Shown: positions 37,101 through 47,846 of the stretch, piece by piece
How positions within the stretch are numbered: the stretch's first letter is position 1
How the letters are laid out: each line of letters begins with the position of its first letter
Origin: Chionis minor
Taxonomy: Eukaryota > Chordata > Aves > Charadriiformes > Chionididae
Reading direction: 5' to 3'
NCBI GenBank assembly: GCA_013398295.1
Contig: VZSF01008831.1
Span: forward strand, 124,001-188,000
DNA length: 64,000 nucleotides
Position numbers and translations under genes: made by a program
The notes under the pieces: generated by a model
The model's database searches: none
Told to the model about the DNA's origin: nothing
What the model saw: only the letters and a program-made list of their open reading frames with translations

Positions 37101-40100
37101 TGTATCTTATCACACCCTAACTCTCTGCTAATTTGATGTGTAGAAAATGGGCAGTTGATTCAAGACTTAGATTTATTCACTTAAATTAGACTGGGAATTT
37201 CTCACTAGAAAACCTGAAATTGAACACTCAGCAGTCAAAAGCTTAACCATGCTTGCACGAAAAGAGGCAGAAGCTGACAAGCACACATTATACTTATGTA
37301 TGGCAACACCACACCTAAGACTCTTTCTTATCCTTAAGTACTTTCTTACTGGAAGGAACATTCCTGGTTCTAGGTTTCAGTATTTCCTGCCTGAAAACTT
37401 ATCATCCTGTCTTTCCCATCTATCCTTACTACTGCATACATTCTAAGATTGTCTGAACATCCAGTTGCCTTCAAATCATAAAGTGCGTCCCCATTAATAG
37501 GCTGAAAATATATCACAGTCTAGAAAAAAGTTTATTTCTTATTGCATTTTTTGTGAACTTGGAAGAAATTTATTGCCTGTTGGTGAAGATTTAGGTTAGA
37601 AGACTCAATAAAACTGCCAGACTGAAGCAAGGTTGGCTGTACCATGTATAATGTTTCAATTAAGGCACAAATGTCCTTTTGCTGGAGTTGTAAAATAAAT
37701 AGCTTAGTAAAGAATCACTCTAACATAAGCATATTTAAGATATATGGAAGGAAATAAACTTTGACCTTTTTTAACAATGGAACTGTATTCTCATGCAAGA
37801 ACATAATAGTGACCTTATTCCTCTTTGGAGAAGCAAAGTAATGAAATCCAAATACTGTGAAATAAAGAAGAAAATTTTGAAACACGTTGAATTATAAACA
37901 TAGGGAAAGTTTTATGCTGACTCAGTTTAAAAGGACAAATACTGTTAATATCTATGGCTTTTCTTCTAAAATATACAATTGTGATATTACAGTTTTAATT
38001 TAATTTAGTGAAGCACCTAGAGATTACCACAACCTCATTGGCACCTCAAAGTATTGGAAAAAGGGTATGTATTTCCATTACATGTCATCAGGTAATAATT
38101 TTGTTACTTTCAAGAAATTGATGCAGGAACCTGAGTCACCCGGACCTCTAAGAAGTAACTGTTAGTGGTGTCTTCTGCAGCCAGCTTTTGTGAGAAGACC
38201 AAAGGTCTTCCGTCTCTACACGTTTCACCTCACACAGTCACTAAAGAACTGAAACAAATAGGACAAATGTTGTCTATCATAATAATAAACATAAGATTCC
38301 ACAGACTCACATCTACTTCAGCCAAATCATTTGTGTATGATGTTATATGTCAACCTTTTATATTCTAATGACTGCAGTCCTGAAGACTGAATACTATCGA
38401 GTTTTCCTAGCAAATAAATAATAATGTTTTGTTTGCACTTAATTTTACTGCCTTGTTTTAGGTTACATTGAAATTAGTCTTCGCTACTTTGTCTCTTAGA
38501 TTTAGTTCTGATTGTAGTTTCTTTGACTCAAGCAGCTGACTAGTTACAGGGAAAACCCACAAAGACAACAGAGTCAGGAGTCCTAATGTAACTGTGCATA
38601 TTTACAAAGGATATACTAAGTACTGCTTCCCTATACACAAGAGAATACCACAGCTGGCAACACTTCTCTTGCAGCCCTGGTAACATTTCAGACCCTGACC
38701 TAAAGGCTTTGTCTTTGACTTGTTTTCAGGGTTGTGTCTCATTATTCTCAAGGTCACTGCTCTCATGTATGCATATGGCCTTTTGTACTCCTTCTCTCTG
38801 GTTTCTGGCCTTTCTTGGTTGTTTCACTTAAAGCCTTTTCTCAAAAGATTGACTGAACAATTCCACAGCCTTTCTAATTACATGTGGATTTTCGTTTTGG
38901 ACAGTGAGTTTGTGTCTGTGTTTTGTTTTGAGTTCCACTTTTTTTTATATTTTAGCACAAAAAGGAAGTGCTTTTAATGCAATACAGTCTGTGTAGAAAC
39001 TTAATCTTTTTATACTTACGGGTATTAACCACAGTTTTCACACAGTAGTGGCTCCCTTTTGTGACTTTTACAAAAAGAAAAGCTGCAGAAGAAGAAAGAG
39101 CTGCTGGAGGAATAATTATCTGGAATCATGTTTCTGGAGCTCAATTTACTAATCTTGCAGCTGCTAAGTACCAGTTAAGATACAAAACATCAAGCAAGGA
39201 ATGGAAGTTATGTTGTGATACATGCAGAGAACAGACAGACTGGACCTCTAGTGTATCTAAAAGATGATTGCTGAATATCTGTTTATGCAGAATAATCTGT
39301 TTCTGAGGAAAAGACTGGCTGTCAATAATTTGACATAAGTAACTGCATATGTCGATCAACTCTAATTTGGGTGTCTGAGAAGCTGTGTCATACTTTATAA
39401 AGTTGAATGAGGAGTCAAATGAAATAGGTTGAATAATGTGAGAGGTTATATTAATTATTTGCTTGCTCTTTAACATATACTGATATACCCTTAGAGACTC
39501 TTGGTAGTTCTATTTGCTAGTGTATTCCATTACCCTCATTACCTTTTTGGAGTGTATGGAGTTGCCATCTTAATTATCCTTTGTATGGCACCTACTGCTG
39601 CTGAATGTGAATGCTTACTGTACTTGCTCATGAAAAACAAAATCAGAAAACGGAATGCTAGCAATGTAAATACAGAATAGGTGGCATCATCTCTTGCGAT
39701 GTTAAAGAATTTTACACAGTCTCAGTCAAATTCATTATTTCTTCCAACATTTTAGAAGCAGGTACACAGACACACACAAACATACATACATAAACGTTTT
39801 ATCTATGACTAATTTCACTCCTGGCACTTATAAGTTTTACAGTTTTCTCTTTATTTTGGTGTTTGATCAGCTGGAAATGCACAACAGAATAGTCCACAAG
39901 GAGAAGATAGACTTGAAAGCTGACCATTGTCAAGACACACATGAAATCCATTGTAATGAAGGAAGATGGTGTTCCCATGCTTGGAGTTCAGCCCTGCAAA
40001 AGCTGCAAATGTAGAGATAACAGCTAGAAAATGAGGAGCAAATAGTGCTTTTTGTGGTCTTGTTTTGGGGGTTTTTTCAGCATAAATATCTGGTAGCTGG

Positions 40101-40804
40101 TATTATGGTTAGTATTGGTAAATGGAATAAAGTCAAGTTAAGAAATTACAGGACACCTTTCAGAAAATGAGTGTAGATGATGGAAACACGCAAATGTATT
40201 TAGATGCAGGATGGTGTCTTTGCAGTTTAGTGACCTCGGCCTCATTTCCACAAAGGATTTCTAATAAATTGTTCTGAATTGTTCTTCTGACCACTTGCCA
40301 AGAAAAGAATCTTATTATCACCAGGTCCCAAATAGTGCTGCAGTAACAATGTCATAGTGAAACTGTTAGTAGAATTACTGTGTCAGAAAGGCACCTCGCA
40401 ACCTAAGGACAGTCTGTGGCACAAGACCTGAAACTACCTTGGTATCCGCCTTGGCAATTCTGTCATATTTGCAAGTTATTAGTTTCAACTACAATTTCTG
40501 AGCAATTACAACATTACTGACAAATATTGACATTGATGTCCACACCATGAAAGAACGGGAAAACCAGAAAGGAATCGCAGAGACTCTTTTGTCTTCTTAG
40601 CTCAACTACCATAGTGCCTGATGACCTCCAGATGTAGCAAGGGCATGATAGTGTTCAGCATGTATGTATCTACTTATCTCCACTGACAGGTTACACTGTT
40701 ATAATGTTTTGATGTCTTATAATACTGGAAGACAAGGTGGGATAAAGAGACATGGAAGTGAAATGAAAATTTCTGGTGTGAGGAAGAGTAACTGCATTCA
40801 CTTG
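37101..40804. other. Unique AT-rich stretch, no gene recognised
   Basis: No repeat family or exon is identifiable. Only a short CA/CATA microsatellite near 39767 stands out. Confidence 0.55.
39766..39793. repeat. CA / CATA microsatellite
   Basis: A compound simple repeat of CACA units followed by ACATACATACATA. Confidence 0.7.
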
Positions 40805-41318
40805 TAAATGTTGAGGGCTGGCTGCCTGGAAAGAAGCTTTGCAGAAAAAGGCCTGGGAGTTGTGGTGGACAAATTAAACTTGAGCCAGAAACCTGTGCTT
40901 GCAGTGATGACAGCCGATATCTTGGGCTGCACTAGGAAGAGCATTGCCAGCAGGATGGGGGAGATGATCTTATATTCTGCTCAGCTCTGACGAAGCCATG
41001 TTTGGATTGCTGGGTGCAGTTCTAGACGCTCTAGTATAAGCGGGCAGCCTGCTGTAGGTGGCCGCACTTGGCAAGTGCTGTCAGACTAGCTGATGTCAAG
41101 AGGTGCCTTACAACTTAAATGATCCTGTGATTCCGTAAAGAGAGACATGGATGTACATGAGAAGGTCCAGTGGAGGGCCATGAAGATGATTTAACTGGAG
41201 ATTCTGACATATAAGAAGAAGCTGGGACTATTCAGACTGGAGAAGAGAAAGCTCTTATTAATACACATAAATACCGGTGGAAGGGTGGGACACACACACA
41301 CATATAAAGGTGACAGAA
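40805..41318 (+). mobile_element. CR1 LINE, first part of a twice-interrupted copy
   Basis: The peptide FAEKGLGVVVDKLNLSQ and then 'gggtgcagttctagacgctc' place this in the CR1 ORF2 C-terminal region. After a 99-bp CR1 3' end (41041-41139), the host continues with 'agagacatggatgtacatga', 'ggtccagtggagggccatga' and 'ggactattcagactggagaa'. It reaches 41318, where a type 3 LTR begins, and resumes at 42037. A short CA tract (41289-41302) lies just before the LTR. Several frame breaks are present, so it is non-functional. Confidence 0.85.
41041..41139 (+). mobile_element. CR1 3'-terminal fragment nested in another CR1
   Basis: 'agcctgctgtaggtggccgc' through 'aatgatcctgtgattccgta' is a complete, short CR1 3' end with octamer-like tail. 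The surrounding CR1 reads continuously across it: 'ctctagtataag' before joins 'agagacatggatg' after. It is therefore an insertion of a roughly 100-bp, extremely 5'-truncated CR1 in the same orientation. Confidence 0.75.
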
Positions 41319-42036
41319 TGTTGTGGTTTGGGCCAGATTGGCCCATGAAAGCTGAACGACAGATATTTCTTCGCTCCTGCAGCGCCGGAAAGGGAGAAGA
41401 AGAGAGACTAGTGTAGTAGAAACTAAACTACTTTAGTGAAATATAAATAATAAAAAAAAATAATAAAAAGAAAATAATAAAATACATACGAAACTGTATC
41501 AAGCTCCCAGGATGACAATCACATTACCAGCAGGCACTGGGGAAGTCCCAGACTGGACTCAGTGACGGACAGGAACTGGATTCTGGATCTGGATTCAGGA
41601 TCTGTATCAAAGACAGATGAACAGACAGAGTCCTCCTTGGATTCTGGCCATTGAAGAAAGAGGGCTGATCCTTAGGTCCCTCAGCTTTTATACTGAGCAT
41701 GAGGCAGATGGAATGGAATACAATGTTTGGTCCCTTTTGGGTCACCTGTCCTGTCCGCTCCTCCCTGCAGGTGGGATGCTTCTACGCTTTTCCACTTCTG
41801 ACTCTCCAACGGGGCAAATTACAAAGTTGGTTGGTCTTGGCTGTTGTAGCAATAAATATAAGCAAGAGCCTCTCTGCATACTGTGCCTTGGCATCAACTA
41901 TAAACATGAGTCTTACTGCTCTGGAAGAGAGCAGTTTTCTGCATAACATTCTGTTAATTTCAGCGGTTAGATGAAGCCTAGTTAGAAACTGGAGTTACAG
42001 AACAAAATTGGTCCTCTTTTACCTCAAACCAGGACA
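41319..42036 (-). mobile_element. Solo LTR, type 3, inverted, inside the CR1 (718 bp)
   Basis: On the plus strand it begins TGTTGTGGTTTGGGCCAG and ends CCTCAAACCAGGACA, the inverted ends of the family at 31527-32257. The flanking 5-mers are CAGAA (41314-41318) and CAGAG (42037-42041), a target duplication with one mismatch. The TATA box reads TATAAAAG on the minus strand (41685-41692). An A-rich patch (41451-41483) corresponds to the AT-rich zone near U5. CR1 sequence on both sides shows it landed in a pre-existing CR1. The minus-strand 73-codon frame inside is LTR sequence, not a gene. Confidence 0.93.
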
Positions 42037-42326
42037 CAGAGACAGACTTTTCTAGGTGGTAACCAGTGACAGGACAAGAGGCAGTTGCCACAGATTTCTA
42101 TACAAGACATTAATATAAAAGAAAAAACATTTTTTACTTTAAGGGTGATCAAACACTGCGACAGGTTGCCCAGAGAGGTTGTGGCACCTCCAGTCCTGTC
42201 TCCCTGATTGCACATGACCCTGAGAAACCTGCTCTGGTTGACCCTGCTCTGGCATGGATTCAAAGAGGCATTGGACTAGAGATGTCTTCCAATCTCAACC
42301 ATCCTGTGATTCTGTGATGCTGTGAT
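42037..42326 (+). mobile_element. CR1 LINE, final part of the interrupted copy
   Basis: 'gtgacaggacaagaggcagt' (the SDRTRG-type segment), 'gacaggttgcccagagaggt' and 'cttccaatctcaaccatcct' lead to the octamer tail 'gtgattctgtgatgctgtga'. It continues the CR1 from 41318 directly after the LTR. Confidence 0.9.
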
Positions 42327-45300
42327 GGGAGTAGGGTAAAATGAAACAGAAAATCCAAAGAGTCCTGCTATAAGTGAAAAAGAGAAAAAAATTTGGATTG
42401 TGTAATGCATAGAGAAGATACGGACATATTAGGGAACTGCACAGGGGTACAGAAGGTTTCTGGAAAATGCATAGAGAGGGGAGTGGAAATCTATTGCAAG
42501 AATGAATAAGGACAGGTGAGAGGTAAAACAGGGGTGTAGGACAAGGGACAGAAGAAAAGTACGGTGCATCAGAGAATCTAGTATGAAGAGATTGGGAGAG
42601 CAACTGCAGGAGTAAAGGAGGTAGGCAGGGTGTTATTCTGCTCTTAAAATGAAGAAGATAGGCAGTAGGGGAGCATATAGGTGTCTCATAGGATCCAGAA
42701 GAAGAATATAGGGAATCTCTGGGGGGTGTTTTGGTTTCAGCCTCACAGAGGCAATGATACGGGTGAGACATTTGAGTATCAGAATATTAGCTAATTCAGC
42801 CTTACTCTCCCATCCTAAATAGAGGAGGATCATGATAAGAAGGAGAAGAAACTAGAGTAGGGGTTTGCAGGCTTGGCAGGCTGAAGGCAGCAGGCTTCAT
42901 TCACAGATAAAGAGCTACTGAATGCTAGGCAAATAAAGCACAGGATATAGGCATCAGACACAGAAACAGACCAGATGGATTAACAGGTGGTGTAGGCACA
43001 GCACAAGGAAAAGATGGGTAGAATACTGATAGAAGGAAAAAACATGACCAGATTCAGTAAAAGTCAGCTGAATTCCAGTTGAGGCTACTAAATTTCAGAA
43101 AGCAAAATCAGAAACCCATATGGGACTACTGCTGTTGATCCAGGACAGTTGTCAAGACCTGATTTAATAAAGGGCAAGTAGTAGATGAGACAAGATTCAA
43201 TGGCTTGGCTTATCAAAATTCTTGATGACTGCTTAGGTTTAGTCTACACTTAGAAAGGCCCTTCAACCTGCTCTGTGTGAATTTAGGACAGTAGCTTCCC
43301 AGAGCTGCCATGTATTGAAGGACATATGATTTTAGGATAGACACAGGTCAAGAAGCTCAATCACTGTTGCCTCCTCTACAGACTTCATAAGTAGTAGTGC
43401 ACAATATGCTTTTCATCTAAACACTGATCTAACACCTTTAGAAAATGAAATATAGATTAACTGTAAAGCCTGTTAATGCCATGCAGTCAAGGAATGCTGA
43501 AAGTGTTTAAAATAGCCTTCCCCACTCTGCAATCCAAATTAAAAACTACCAGTTCCTGCAGGCCGGACAAGAAGATAAAAGAAAGATGGAAGAGGTAATT
43601 GTATGTAGATAATTAGCACAGTTCTTAGTAAGAAGTTGAAGTTGGCAGCAGTTGTTTCCTGAGGGGTGAATTTTCTCCCAGCTATGCTGTGGGACAAATC
43701 ATATTCCAGTGATGCATACTCCGGTGAGTAGCCCTTTTTAATCAATACTTGTGTGGTCACATTTAAGAAAATTTTCATCAGAGTCAGGATATAATTCCAC
43801 AAACAGCAATCATTTCTAGCACTTTGGTTGTCTTAATGGAGGTGTATAGAGGAACATAACGTTTTGCTTGTTGGTAGCAATCTTGAGTTTTATTGTATGT
43901 TATTTATATCTTGTATTTTCCTCTATTTGTATTATAACACAGATTATTCTGTGCAAGAAATTATAGACAGGAAGACTGAAGTTAGCTTAGCTACCAACAG
44001 TATATTTTGGTATTTCAGTATATCAGGAATGTCCCATTTTTTGTTCTTATTTTCAGGGAATTGGAATTTTTTTTTTCTTCTCTTTGTTTTTCAGTTTTAT
44101 ATTGATCATCATGTTTAAATACATGATCTGATTTGGTAAAGTTATTTATGTATAGAGGACAGTGATGGTGTGAACCTTTTACCTTATGGTGTAAAACTAC
44201 TTGGTGGAAAAACCTCTTCCGTGGGATATTATACATAATGTGGTAATGGTCTGTGTATGTGCTGCTATCCCATGCTTCTCAATGAAATACATTTTGATAC
44301 CTGTCTGTGACATAGCATAGATAGTGGGTTTTTAACTGTTTTCAGCTTGTGAATCACTAAAATATTTTTGACGCTTGTGAGATTCTTACAAAATAAATGC
44401 AAGTCTGTTGACTACAGACGCATTCTTCGGAGCTGTTTTTTGAAGAAACCTCAAGTGATGTTCAGTCGTAGCTGAGGATGCACAGACTGTTACTTGAAGA
44501 CCAAAAGTGTAAAATGACCTTTAAACTAATATGTTAATATCAGGCTAAATACATGTAATTTTTCATACCCATATCCAAGCTGGATATCAAGGATGGCCCT
44601 ATGGCTGTCTACAGGCACAATGATAATTTTACCCTGTCAATGCAAGCTACTTAAAATCAAGAATATGTCTATGTCTCCTCTTTCATGCAGCATGACACCT
44701 GCTCAGAAACATTCAAATGAAACGTCTTTTCCATTATAAAATACTGATTGAATAAAATAAAATATTTCATGGGCAGAAATAAGTTTACTCCATATTTCAA
44801 AAAGAAAATTAATAAATATTTTGTTTTGATTTTGTCATCTCAGCTGAAACAAAAGAGTCTAAAACAATATGTTTCAGCCTTACTGAAATACAATGTTTTC
44901 ATAATTTACCATGCAAAATGTCAATGCTATCGTATTTTCACCAAAAATATTTTATTTTTTGAAAGTAATAAGTGAATTCATATACAGCATATAATCATCC
45001 AAATGCTTATTTCTATTTCCATATAACTATTTGAAAATATTTTTCATTTCAGTTTGGAGTTTTGAAGTTCAAAACTAACAGTTTTCCAGGAAGAGAAACT
45101 AAACTGGTTGTGAGCAATTTATAGAAATGTAATATATAGGGAAGAGAGACAAAGAGCACCCAAGTAGCCAACTTTTTTCCTCCTGATCCTTTGCTTTTCT
45201 CTGCCTTTCTCCCATTAATCGTTACTTGTATTTCATCAGATGTTTCACTTTAAAGAGGAAGCAGTTCCTCTTTATTTACATAATCAGATTTTTTCTCTTT

Positions 45301-46789
45301 TCTTCCTTTCTGTTTTTTATTTTGTCCTTATCCAGACTTCTTTTTCCTATTGCCCCAGTTTTTGGTATTAAAACATCTATTTCATCCCCACAGTACTAAT
45401 TGGCCACTTTGGGATGGACAGTAACCCCATAAAGCTCTGTAGAAATGCTGTGGTTAAAACTCTAATCTTCATCATCTTTAAACAACAGCCATCTATGTGA
45501 AACTGAGGTTATTGCAAAACTACATTAAGAATTCCTAGTTTTGATCTATTTTTGTATCTCCTCTATGATTTTATAGTTACCATCTTAATTATCTCCCAAC
45601 AATTACTCTCAAATCACTATTTCTTTTTTCTTCAGACTCTCTTGAACTATTTAAGGAGAGATTTTTTCTGCCAATAAACATTATGTCTCAGATCAGTAAC
45701 CCATGGAAAGTTGGGTTTTTTTTTTTCCCTAGCGTGTTTAGCAGGTTTTTGGATAGCAGTTACAGCTGCTATTTGTATTGTCTTGGTGACAGGTGAGGGC
45801 AATCCACAAAATCTAATTCATAGCCCATAACAGATAATACCCTTAGTGTCAGGAAATGCTCTTGTTCCTGAGGGCAGTTCAGGGTTCAGTCTCTGCTCCA
45901 GACCTTGCTGCATCTCTCATTTTCTCTCCTCTGTCCTTTCTTCTCTCACAGTAGAGGGTGCGTGGGCAGACTGTGAAGCCCTCTCTGTCCATACCTGAAT
46001 CTGCAGGAAAAAAATTACATTTGCTGAAGCCATTTTCCATGGGCTCAGCTGGGGTTTTGTGGGCCTATACAATTGTTTGCTGAACTATAGCTACAGAACA
46101 TAGTCTTATGCCTTCAGAAAGCAAATGAACATCATATTCTTTAAGACCTGATTATACACCATGTTTATAATTGCTTATAAATGATGTTCTTCTACAGGCA
46201 TCTGCAATCTATATTCCACAGTGCTTTGCTACTGTCTACATTATGTATTTAATGAGTATTATTATATATTATTATTTTATTGTATTAGAAAAAGTGGAAG
46301 GGATGGGGGACTGAGAGGAGCAGACAAATTCATTTACGCAGTACATTGTCAGTTTTTATCAGGAAAAATAGTAACATATAACTATTATTGATAATAAATT
46401 CGCTAGAAAATTCTAGAATATATATAATAATACTTCATTTGAAAACCACAGCAAATAACCAAATGTGACACACTTTCTGAGTTTTATTTTGTCAGAATTA
46501 GTTATATCTGATAGCAAAACCTCAAGTTTTAACATGTACTTCTAGATGGAAAATCCTTTGCAACAAAAAGTTGCGGAAAAGTCTGTATTTTGGGACATTA
46601 CTTACATCGACTTTAAAAAATCTCATTTCTTAGTGAATTAATAATTTTATTTAAAAAAAAAAATCATTTCAGTGGTAAGAGGGTTAACATTGTTCACCAC
46701 AACTACATGAAATTAGGGAAAGTAAAACTGGTGAACAAAACATTGAAACTCCTTTCATCATCTGATCTCCAACTCTGTCACCATAATGG
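42327..46789. other. Unique AT-rich stretch, no gene recognised
   Basis: No repeat family is recognised. The 158-codon minus-strand frame at 42295-42771 begins in unique sequence and runs into the CR1 tail. It is rich in Ser, Pro, Leu and Cys because the plus strand is purine-rich, and I regard it as chance. A pyrimidine-rich tract ending in CAG lies at about 45917-45951. Confidence 0.5.
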
Positions 46790-47230
46790 CAAATTCTTTA
46801 ACTCCTTACTGTTGTGGTGACTGCCATGGCCCTGAGGCACTGCCAGCTCTGCGTGTCCATGTTCAACCCTAGGGTTCCCCCTACTCTGCCCACAGGCCAG
46901 GACAACATGTCCGCTCTCCAGGGCCACCAGCACCTGTACCAGCAATGCCACAGCAGGGCCAGTCTCCAGCTCCCCACAGCTCTGTCCTGCCTGGCCACAC
47001 GAGCTGGACCTACCCACGAGCCTACCTCCCTTCCTGGCCTTGGCCTGTCCCCATCCCCAGGGAGGCACCCAGTGCCCAGGGCTGGTGCTGTCCTGGTGGC
47101 CCCGGCTGCCTGCTCCTGATTGGGGCAGTGGCATGGGCCCTGGCTGCCAAGCTCTGCTGTGATGGAACTGTGGGGAGCTCCCATGGCCCTGCCAGTGCCT
47201 TTCTCACATCAAGAACGCGGAGGTGAATGA
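46790..47230. other. GC-rich, CpG-poor island, unclassified
   Basis: This segment of roughly 440 bp is about 60% GC by eye within strongly AT-rich surroundings. It is rich in CCTGGCC, CCCAGG and CAGCC words but has few CpG dinucleotides, so it is not a CpG island. Both strands stay open over 100 codons or more (minus strand 46798-47184, plus strand 46814-47119), as expected for GC-rich, stop-poor DNA. No splice-bounded exon or protein motif is recognised. It ends shortly before a CR1. It may be an unrecognised repeat or a fragment moved from a GC-rich location. Confidence 0.5.
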
Positions 47231-47333
47231 TGTCAAAACTACCTGCACAGAGGAATTGCTGTCTACCTGACAAAGCAAACGAAGCGTTTGAAGCATCTTC
47301 TCATGTCTTTTTGTTCTCCAATGTTCTTCAGGA

Positions 47334-47846
47334 CATTACTGTGTCCAGTTCTGGGCTCCTCAGTTTAAGAAACACAGGGAACTGCCGGAGAAGGTGCAGC
47401 GAAGGGCCACAAAGATGATTAGGGGGCTGGAGAATCCTTCTTATGAGGAAAGGCTGAGGGATTGGGTCTTTTTAGTTTAGAGAAGGCTGCGGGGGGTGGG
47501 GGGGTGGATCTCATCAATGCTTATGAATACTTAAAGGGAAGCTGCCAGGAGGAGGGGACCAGTCTTTTTTCAGTGATACCCAGTGATAGGACAAGAGGCA
47601 ATGGGTACATACTTGAATATAGGAAGTTCCATCTAAACATGAGGAGCAACTTCTTTGCTTTGAGGGTGGCAGAGCACTGGAACAGGCTGCCCAGAGAGGT
47701 GGTGGAGTCTCCAACACTGGAGACATTCCAAACCCGCCTGGACGCCATCCTGTGCAACCTGCTGTAGGCGAACCTGCCCTGGCTGTGGGGTTGGATCAGG
47801 TGACCTCTGGAGGTCCCTTCCAACTCTTAACATTCTGTGATTCTGT
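47334..47846 (+). mobile_element. CR1 LINE 3' part, plus strand
   Basis: 'tactgtgtccagttctgggc', 'ggtgcagcgaagggccacaa' and the C-terminal ORF2 peptides [14 protein letters not shown] and SDRTRGNG mark a CR1 that ends in 'aacattctgtgattctgtt'. A G-rich run, 'gcggggggtgggggggtgg', replaces part of the [10 protein letters not shown] region and breaks the frame near 47489. It is relatively well preserved, like the 58-kb copy whose 3' end shares the same 'cttaacattctgtgattctg' tail. Confidence 0.93.

Noticed and set aside
42295..42771. 158-codon minus-strand frame with Ser/Pro/Leu/Cys-rich translation
   Set aside because: It runs from purine-rich unique DNA into the CR1 3' tail, has no motif, and its composition is explained by strand bias.
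45917..45951. Strong polypyrimidine tract ending in CAG, resembling a 3' splice site
   Set aside because: The following sequence begins with TAG in one frame and shows no downstream donor or coding signal; isolated acceptor-like tracts are common.
46798..47184. 128-codon minus-strand and 101-codon plus-strand frames
   Set aside because: Both strands of the GC-rich island are open at once, which reflects low stop-codon frequency; no motif supports either.
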